From assembly GCA_038210135.1 (NCBI GenBank), contig JBBQWZ010000021.1, forward strand, positions 1-64,000: a stretch of DNA of 64,000 nt, in the 5' to 3' direction. Every line of letters begins with the position of its first letter. The stretch's first letter is position 1. Positions 58,984 through 64,000 of the stretch are shown here, in pieces. The notes under the pieces are model-generated. The model saw only the letters and a program-made list of their open reading frames with translations. It ran no database searches and was not told where the DNA came from. The position numbers and the translations under genes were made by a program. The DNA is from JBBQWZ01 sp038210135 (lineage in GTDB: Bacteria > Acidobacteriota > Terriglobia > Bryobacterales > Bryobacteraceae).

Positions 58984-60164
58984 GTGTGGTCGCCGCGAAC
59001 ACCGGCTTACCTCCGGCCGCGCGAAATACGGTAATCGCCGGGCTGTTTCTCGGCACCGTCGCGTTTATGATTACCGGCATTCAGCCGGTTCTACTCGGCG
59101 CGCTCGCGACCGAAAGCCGGATCAGCGAGGCGATGCTCGGCCGCGTGGCGTGGGCCGAAGTGATCGCACTCGCGCTCACTTCCGCCGTCGGGCCCAGCCT
59201 GCTCCGCTTCGGTTCCGCCCGGCGGACGATCGCAGTCGCGTGCTTCGTTCTCGCGCTCGCCAACGCCGTGGTGTTCTTCAGTCATGACACCGTGCTGCTG
59301 ATTGGATCGCGCGTGCTGGCGGGAATCATGGAAGGCTTGCTGCTCGCGACCACTAACATCGCCATCACGCGCGGCCTACATCCGGAGCGCCTCAGCGCGC
59401 TGTTCCTGATGGTGTCCGCCATTCCGCAAGTGGCCGCCGCGTACCTGCTGCCCGCCGCCATCATGCCGCGCTTCGGAGCGGATTCCGGTTTCGGCATTTT
59501 GTTCGTGCTGGCCGTGATGGGAATCGGCTTCGCGTTTCTGCTGGGGAATGAAATTCAGGACGCGCCGCCGCGCACGCAGACGACGAGAGTGTGGACGCCG
59601 GCCGTTCTCTTAGGTCTCGCCGGCGTGGTCCTGCAAAACGCGGGCAACGGAGCCGGGTGGGAATATCAGGCGCGCGTCGGCGAGCACCTTCATTTCTCGG
59701 GCGAGATCGTGGGAACCGCCATCGCGTCGGACCTGATCTTCCAAATCATCGGAACGCTGGCAGTGGCCTGGATCGCATGGCGGCTGCCGTTCCGCACGGT
59801 GCTCCTCTTGAGCTGCTTTATCCAAGCCGCCATCCTGATCGCCATGAGTCAGGTGCAAACACCCTATGCCTACATTTCGATTTGCGCGCTGTTCGGCATG
59901 ATGTGGCTGGGCGTGAATCCGTTCCAAGTCAGCCTGCTCGTAGCGTTGGATCCAACGCGCCAAGCCGCTCTCTTGCTCGCGTCGCTGCAACTGGTCGGCT
60001 TCGCCACCGGTCCGCTGATCTGCTCCTTTTTCGTGAGCACGGGAAATGTCGAAGCCGCCTTCCGCTGCGCGGCCGGCCTGATCCTGGTCAGCTTCATCCT
60101 ATATGTAGCGGCGATGGCGGTCGCCAAATCGCAGCGAATCGCAAAAGCCGAAACGCAGCCGTAG
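58980..60164 (+). CDS. MFS transporter coupled to the aminotransferase
   Basis: 394 residues, about twelve membrane helices (for example VIAGLFLGTVAFMITGIQPVLLGAL, TVLLIGSRVLAGIMEGLLLATTNIAITRGL, VLLLSCFIQAAILIAMSQV). It has an MFS fold but no diagnostic substrate motif. ATGA overlap with the preceding class III aminotransferase implies translational coupling and a shared substrate, for example an amino acid derivative taken up or exported. Confidence 0.85.
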   Translation: MSVVAANTGLPPAARNTVIAGLFLGTVAFMITGIQPVLLGALATESRISEAMLGRVAWAEVIALALTSAVGPSLLRFGSARRTIAVACFVLALANAVVFFSHDTVLLIGSRVLAGIMEGLLLATTNIAITRGLHPERLSALFLMVSAIPQVAAAYLLPAAIMPRFGADSGFGILFVLAVMGIGFAFLLGNEIQDAPPRTQTTRVWTPAVLLGLAGVVLQNAGNGAGWEYQARVGEHLHFSGEIVGTAIASDLIFQIIGTLAVAWIAWRLPFRTVLLLSCFIQAAILIAMSQVQTPYAYISICALFGMMWLGVNPFQVSLLVALDPTRQAALLLASLQLVGFATGPLICSFFVSTGNVEAAFRCAAGLILVSFILYVAAMAVAKSQRIAKAETQP

Positions 60165-60197
60165 GGCGTTCACGGACTGGGGGTGTGGAAAGAGGGT

Positions 60198-60217
60198 CCG
60201 CTCCTTTACAGTCGCGG
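60198..60217 (-). repeat. Dispersed GTNA hairpin, copy 10 (minus orientation)
   Basis: On the minus strand CCGCGACTGTAAAGGAGCGG: stem CCGC/GCGG, internal GA/GA, inner CT/AG (a paired change against CC/GG), loop GTAA; flanked by GAA and AC, with the same upstream cagcacc as the copy at 42354. It lies 34 bp after the MFS stop. Confidence 0.88.
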
Positions 60218-60413
60218 TTCGGTGCTGAACGCTGTGGTCCCTCGCTAACGGGACATTCCCATGCGGTCCAGTCCGGGGACCGGCGCGATCGGCATCAACG
60301 GATTGCTAACCGTTTCGCCGAAATGCTTAGAGAATTGGAAAAAAGGGTGCGATACTGGCCGGGTTCGAGCGGCATGCATTTGGCGTTGCGCTCGGCGAAT
60401 AAGGAGATGGCTG

Positions 60414-61565
60414 GTGATAAAACGGAATCTGACCGGCGCATTGGGAATTCTAGTTCTCACGATGTGGACGCTGAGCGCGCAGGAAACTCCCTACAACGGG
60501 ATCGCCGGCGACTTGGCGAACATCTATCGGCTGTCGAATGCGAAGACCTTCTCGATCAGTCCGGAGAATTTCACCGGTGAAAAAGGCAAAGGCGGCATGG
60601 CGACGGAGGGCACCGGCGCGGCTCCGGGAAAGGACCTCGGCAAGGGCTGGAAAATCAGCCCCTCGGTGATCGTGCAGCCGGGCGCTACCTTCACGCTCGG
60701 GGAGATCAGCGGGTCGGGATCGATCCAGCATATTTGGATGACGCCCACCGGCAACTGGAGACTGTCGATCCTCCGAATGTATTGGGACGACGAGAAGGAA
60801 CCGTCGGTCGAAACGCCGGTGGGCGACTTCTTCGCGATGGGCTGGGGGAAGTACGCGCCGATCAATTCGCTCGCGGTCTGCGTGAACCCGGGTAGCGCGT
60901 TTAATTCATATTGGCCCATGCCGTTCCGTAAGAAGGCGCGCATCACGCTCGAGAATATCGACCAGGTCCCGATGCGGGTTTACTATCAAATCGATTTCAC
61001 GAAGACGACGATTCCATCGGACGCCGCCTATTTTCACGCGCAATTCCGGCGCGTGAATCCGCTGCCTTTCAAGGACGTCTACACGCTGCTCGACGGCGTG
61101 AAGGGGCGCGGCCAGTACGTCGGCACGTACATGGCGTGGGGCGTGCGCAGCAATGGCTGGTGGGGTGAAGGCGAGATCAAGTTCTATATGGATGGCGACA
61201 AGGATTTCGCGACCATTGTCGGCACCGGGACTGAGGATTATTTTTGCGGATCCTACAATTTCGAAAATCAGGTGAAGCACGTCTACGAAGAATTCACGAC
61301 CGCGTACGCGGGCCTCGCGCAAGTGATCAAGCCCGACGGACTCTATGTATCGCAGCAGCGATTCGGTCTGTACCGCTGGCACATTGTGGATCCGATCCGT
61401 TTTGAGAGCGATTTGAAAGTCACGATTCAGGCGCTGGGCTGGCGGGCCAACCGGACCTATCTTCCTTTGAAAGACGACATCGCGTCGGTGGCGTTCTGGT
61501 ACCAGACGGAGCCGCATGCGGCGTTCCCGAAATTGCCGTCGCGCGAAAATCTGGAGACGAATTAG
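60414..61565 (+). CDS. GH172 (DUF2961) family protein
   Basis: 383 residues from the GTG at 60414, chosen because AAGGAG lies 7 bases upstream. A signal peptide (NLTGALGILVLTMWTLSAQ) leads into the DUF2961 double-jelly-roll region: GSGSIQHIWMTPTGNWRLSILRMYWDDEKEPSVETPVGDFFAMGWG, then the family hallmark FATIVGTGTEDYFCGSYNFE with a probable catalytic Glu. GH172 enzymes act on fructose- or arabinose-containing glycans; the exact substrate is unknown. It is probably secreted or periplasmic. Confidence 0.9.
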   Translation: MIKRNLTGALGILVLTMWTLSAQETPYNGIAGDLANIYRLSNAKTFSISPENFTGEKGKGGMATEGTGAAPGKDLGKGWKISPSVIVQPGATFTLGEISGSGSIQHIWMTPTGNWRLSILRMYWDDEKEPSVETPVGDFFAMGWGKYAPINSLAVCVNPGSAFNSYWPMPFRKKARITLENIDQVPMRVYYQIDFTKTTIPSDAAYFHAQFRRVNPLPFKDVYTLLDGVKGRGQYVGTYMAWGVRSNGWWGEGEIKFYMDGDKDFATIVGTGTEDYFCGSYNFENQVKHVYEEFTTAYAGLAQVIKPDGLYVSQQRFGLYRWHIVDPIRFESDLKVTIQALGWRANRTYLPLKDDIASVAFWYQTEPHAAFPKLPSRENLETN

Positions 61566-61589
61566 GCTCCGCGGTCGGACCTTGGAGCC
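61565..61589 (+). terminator. Hairpin after the GH172 gene
   Basis: GGCTCC / GGAGCC, 6 bp with a 13-base loop, starts at the last base of the stop and is followed by ctttccccc. Confidence 0.5.
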
Positions 61590-61634
61590 CTTTCCCCCAC
61601 CATTTCAAGACCGCCGCACCCTCAATGCGCCACG

Positions 61635-62636
61635 CTACTCGGCGGGATTGCAGACGCCGGCCGGAATCGTCAGCGTCTGCGTGCGGCAGACGTTGTTCAT
61701 ATTCCAGAGATTGCCGGCTCCGCCGAAATCGGTGAGGTCGTGGAACTTGCCGACGGGGGCCAGGTCGCAGCGGGCGTCGTTGGTTCCGACTCCATTGAAG
61801 CGGGCCGTATTGGCGATCACCTGGGTGTTGCTCGCGTGGCTGTTGGTGGCGACGCCGTCACCGCAGTTGTTGCTGACCATGTTCCCGTAGACGAAGTTGT
61901 GATCGGTGGGATGGATCGTGTCGCTGAAGAAGTAGGTCAGATAGATGCCACCGTCGAAGGCGCGATTGAGTCCGTTCGAAGTGACGATATTGCGGTACAG
62001 GGAATGATGGCCGCCGCCGGCGATCGCGATTCCGTGCGCGCTTCCCTTGGCGCCGTTGTTCAGAAACAGGTTATTCCCGAAGACCTGGACACAGTAGGCT
62101 CGCGTGAGCAGGATGGCGTTCACGTGATGCGAGATGGTGTTGTTGGCGAGGGTGGCCGCGGTTCCGACTTCAGTGGGCGACGGATTGGGGCAAACGGTAT
62201 CGGTGATGTAGATGCCGATCGCCACGCCGCGCTGATTGAGCGCCGGCGACACGGAAGGGCCGTCCATGGTTACGCCTTGAATCAGGTGTCCGGTTCCGCC
62301 GCCGCTGTTAATGCCGTAAGCGAATCCGTTGATCGAGCCTGGCCCTTTCACCGTGAAAGCATCAAAGGAAGGATTGCTGATTCCGATCGGCGTGCCAACG
62401 GGCGACGAGCCGGCGGTGCCCTGGCACGAACCCAGGAATCCGCTGCCGGTGCAGTTGATGGAAAAGCCGTTGAGGTTGATGGTGGTGTTCGCGGCTCCTA
62501 CGACGAGCGCGGATTGATCGGTGCAGTTGAGGTTGGCGGTAAGGTTCACCGTGCCTGAAACGGTATCGCCGCAGTTGAGGGCCAGTACGTTTCCGCAGAA
62601 TAGTACTGCGAGAACAGCCAGCAAGGATAATTTCAT
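61635..62636 (-). CDS. Secreted right-handed beta-helix protein
   Basis: 333 residues. A signal peptide (LSLLAVLAVLFCGNVLA) is followed by repeated short rungs with Asn/Gly/Val patterns (TVSGTVNLTANLNCTDQSALVVGAANTTINLNGFSIN, HHSLYRNIVTSNGLNRAFDGGIYL, DHNFVYGNMVSNNCGDGVATNS). This is the parallel beta-helix of pectate-lyase/NosD-type proteins. A few cysteines could form disulfides. No catalytic motif is evident; it may bind polysaccharide. GGAGAG lies 6 bases before the ATG. Confidence 0.82.
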   Translation of the reverse strand: MKLSLLAVLAVLFCGNVLALNCGDTVSGTVNLTANLNCTDQSALVVGAANTTINLNGFSINCTGSGFLGSCQGTAGSSPVGTPIGISNPSFDAFTVKGPGSINGFAYGINSGGGTGHLIQGVTMDGPSVSPALNQRGVAIGIYITDTVCPNPSPTEVGTAATLANNTISHHVNAILLTRAYCVQVFGNNLFLNNGAKGSAHGIAIAGGGHHSLYRNIVTSNGLNRAFDGGIYLTYFFSDTIHPTDHNFVYGNMVSNNCGDGVATNSHASNTQVIANTARFNGVGTNDARCDLAPVGKFHDLTDFGGAGNLWNMNNVCRTQTLTIPAGVCNPAE

Positions 62637-63095
62637 GTTTCTCTCCGCACCCGAAGAAGCGGAGCGAGACCCGGTATTGGCAGTCCAGAGAGATTGGCAA
62701 TTCAGAAAAAATGCGACGGGAGAACGGGGCCAAGAAACGGAGCTTGCCAGAGATAGATGTCGGATGGACCTGGGAAGTCAGACCGTAGAGTTTGGATATG
62801 CGTGAGCGATGCAGGGAATGGAGTTTGGAGGAGCTTTATTGAATTCCGAGCCGGCAGGATTGGGTTCCTGCGGATCGGTCCTTATTTTCTGTGTCTCACG
62901 CGAGGGGTGTGCTTCAACCTCTTTGTCTCCGTTGTTCCAGAGAGAGGTCGATATATTCAAAGCCGGAGCAACCTTCGGACGAAGAAATCGCCCGTTATTT
63001 TGCGCGATACCAGCGAGGTAGTCACAGCCAAAAGCATACGGATGCAGCAATCGGACATCGGATCCAAGATCCCGCCCTGGCTGCAAGCGGATGGA
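62637..63095. other. 459-bp gene-free stretch
   Basis: Holds the upstream region of the beta-helix gene (ribosome-binding site GGAGAG near 62643-62650) and the 3' flank of infC. Open frames on either strand overlap each other, start without ribosome-binding sites and have no recognisable domains. I see no hairpin followed by T. Confidence 0.5.
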
Positions 63096-63728
63096 CTAGT
63101 GCGTCGCCGGAGCCGGAGGTGCCCCGCCTGCATCCGGAGCCTTACCGCCGCCCTCTGGCTTGGGCTTCGGTTCCTTCGCCGGAACAATCACTTTAATCGG
63201 GCTGATGATCACGTGCGCGTTGCGGCCTTCGAGCCGCGGCTGACCTTCGACAGCACCATGCTGGGCGAGATCCGCGGCGAACCGCAGCAGCAACTTCTTA
63301 CCTAAATCCACGTGCGCGATTTCGCGGCCGCGGAATTGGACAACAGCCTTCACGCGATTGCCTTCGCCAAGGAACCGGATCGCATGGTTCTTCTTGAAGT
63401 CGTAATCGTGGTCATCGGTGTTCGGACGGAACTTCAGCTCTTTGACAAGAATGATGTGCTGCTTCTTGCGAGCATCGTGCTGCTTTTTCTTGTTTTCGTA
63501 CTGCCATTGGCCGTAATCCATCGCTTTGGCGACGGGCGGCTCGGCGGTCGGAGCGATCAGGATCAGGTCGAGGCCTAACTCCTGCGCGCGGCGGACAGCC
63601 TGCATCGTAGGCATCACTTCAACGGAACCGTCGGGGAATACAGCTCTCACTTCGCGCGCGCGAATGGCCTCATTTACGTTTTCCCGGATTCGCGGACGGC
63701 GTGGAGGAAAATTGCGGGGTGGATACAT
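63096..63728 (-). CDS. infC: Translation initiation factor IF-3
   Basis: IF-3 of 210 residues, with the N-domain (RIRENVNEAIRAREVRAVFPDGSVEVMPTMQAVRRAQELGLDLILIAPTAEPPVAKAMDYGQW), linker (QYENKKKQHDARKKQHII) and C-domain (VKELKFRPNTDDHDYDFKKNHAIRFLGEGNRVKAVVQFRGREIAHVDLGKKLL) complete. A Pro/Gly/Ala-rich tail of about 28 residues is extra. The ATG at 63728 follows directly after the stop of a 21-codon leader frame and has no Shine-Dalgarno sequence of its own. The rare AUU start used for autoregulation in enterobacteria is not used. rpmI and rplT, the usual neighbours, do not follow. Confidence 0.95.
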   Translation of the reverse strand: MYPPRNFPPRRPRIRENVNEAIRAREVRAVFPDGSVEVMPTMQAVRRAQELGLDLILIAPTAEPPVAKAMDYGQWQYENKKKQHDARKKQHIILVKELKFRPNTDDHDYDFKKNHAIRFLGEGNRVKAVVQFRGREIAHVDLGKKLLLRFAADLAQHGAVEGQPRLEGRNAHVIISPIKVIVPAKEPKPKPEGGGKAPDAGGAPPAPATH

Positions 63729-63794
63729 TCAGGAGAGGTCAGCGCATCCGAATGCGCCGAGGGGGTAGGTATTCGCGTTGCCGCGCAGATTCAT
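63729..63794 (-). CDS. 21-residue leader peptide abutting infC
   Basis: ATG at 63794 to TGA at 63729: MNLRGNANTYPLGAFGCADL plus S. Its stop codon is immediately followed by the infC ATG (TGAATG), in the same frame. infC has no ribosome-binding site, which fits re-initiation after leader translation. The start lies 6 bases after a possible -10, so the transcript may begin at or near the leader ATG. Small size and lack of homologues keep this tentative. Confidence 0.42.
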   Translation of the reverse strand: MNLRGNANTYPLGAFGCADLS

Positions 63795-63800
63795 GTATCG

Positions 63801-63827
63801 ATGGTAGCAGATTTTATAAAAAGTCAA
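63801..63827 (-). promoter_or_regulatory. Candidate infC promoter
   Basis: On the minus strand TTGACT (63827-63822) and TACCAT (63806-63801) are separated by 15 bp, which is short of ideal. A perfect 14-bp palindrome GCCAGAATTCTGGC (63831-63844) sits just upstream. Confidence 0.4.
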
Positions 63828-63854
63828 CCCGCCAGAATTCTGGCAGCAAGGATT

Positions 63855-64000
63855 CGAATTGAACCCCGAACGTAAGATCGCGCTTCCCCCCTCACTCGCA
63901 CCGCGCGGATCGAACCCGGAGCGTGAGCGACTCGGACTTCCGGTTTGAATCACCCCGCCAGCAAAGGTAGGGGATTCCGCTCGATCACACCCTTAATCCT
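63855..64000 (+). repeat. Dispersed hairpin copy 11 and second hairpin at the right edge
   Basis: A degenerate copy (CCCCGAACGTAAGATC) at 63864 is followed by CCCGGAGCGTGAGCGACTCGG (63915-63935; internal GA/GA, inner GC/GC, loop GTGA, one extra base in the 3' arm). A second hairpin follows (CCCC 63953-63956 / GGGG 63970-63973), then the conserved tail GATTCCGCTCGATCACAC. It matches the block at 54238-54345 in order and spacing. There is no gene here. Confidence 0.82.

Overview
The window is GC-rich chromosomal DNA that looks like an Acidobacteriota genome, most likely a Bryobacterales/Solibacter-type soil bacterium. The reasons are an Oar-like TonB-dependent receptor with an N-terminal carboxypeptidase-regulatory domain, a small protein of the 'NRANATHSTGP...LNATTHGLTA' type common in that phylum, GH172 (DUF2961) and DUF1080 carbohydrate proteins, and an NtrC-type regulator and Ser/Thr kinase of the kind frequent there. 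This placement is inference from family content, not from a marker-gene search.

Layout. 0.3-3.7 kb (minus): an acyl-CoA operon (MaoC dehydratase, CaiB-type CoA transferase, acyl-CoA ligase) that ends in rlmH with 4-bp overlaps. 3.8-5.4 kb: malate dehydrogenase, a 35-residue membrane microprotein and a SET-domain methyltransferase. 5.4-8.1 kb (minus): a histidine kinase/sigma-54 regulator pair. 8.1-12.9 kb (plus): ribosomal protein S1, then an ECF sigma/anti-sigma pair and a secreted beta-repeat protein. 12.9-28.6 kb: a flagellar cluster in two divergent blocks. The minus block is fliK-flgD-flgE-fliN-fliO-fliP-fliQ-fliR-flhB-flhA-fliA-fliN-like; the plus block is flgF-flgG-flgA-flgH-flgI-flgJ-flgM. 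Export gate, hook, distal rod, P/L rings and the sigma-28/FlgM switch are present, whereas fliF, fliG, flgB, flgC, fliE, filament and stator genes are not in the window. 28.6-33.2 kb: alanine dehydrogenase, a peptidoglycan-binding protein, a CsgG-like protein and a membrane Ser/Thr kinase.

33.37-39.96 kb is a 6,595-bp transposon. It has 24-bp imperfect terminal inverted repeats (2 mismatches), a perfect 8-bp target duplication (caatatag) and an ISXO2/IS1595-type transposase at its right end. It landed exactly between units of a 42-bp-period array of GC-rich hairpins. Its cargo is a membrane protein split at a T9 run, a two-gene unit (225-residue unknown plus XRE-HTH/ImmA peptidase), an IS1-like DDE protein, and a set of very small conserved-looking proteins, two of which have fewer than 60 codons.

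40.0-64.0 kb: DUF1080 protein, ComF, HNH endonuclease, TonB receptor, a complete RND efflux operon (adaptor, pump, outer-membrane channel) with a candidate operator, a GDT1-type transporter, two MFS transporters, an AGE-family epimerase, rhodanese, an M28-like protein, a GSA-aminotransferase-like enzyme, a GH172 protein, a beta-helix protein and infC behind a 21-codon leader ORF.

The most unusual signal is a dispersed 20-nt hairpin repeat. Eleven copies show an 8+4+8 layout with a GTNA loop and paired substitutions in the stems. Most lie just after genes, but one sits in frame inside the epimerase gene and encodes ten residues of the protein.
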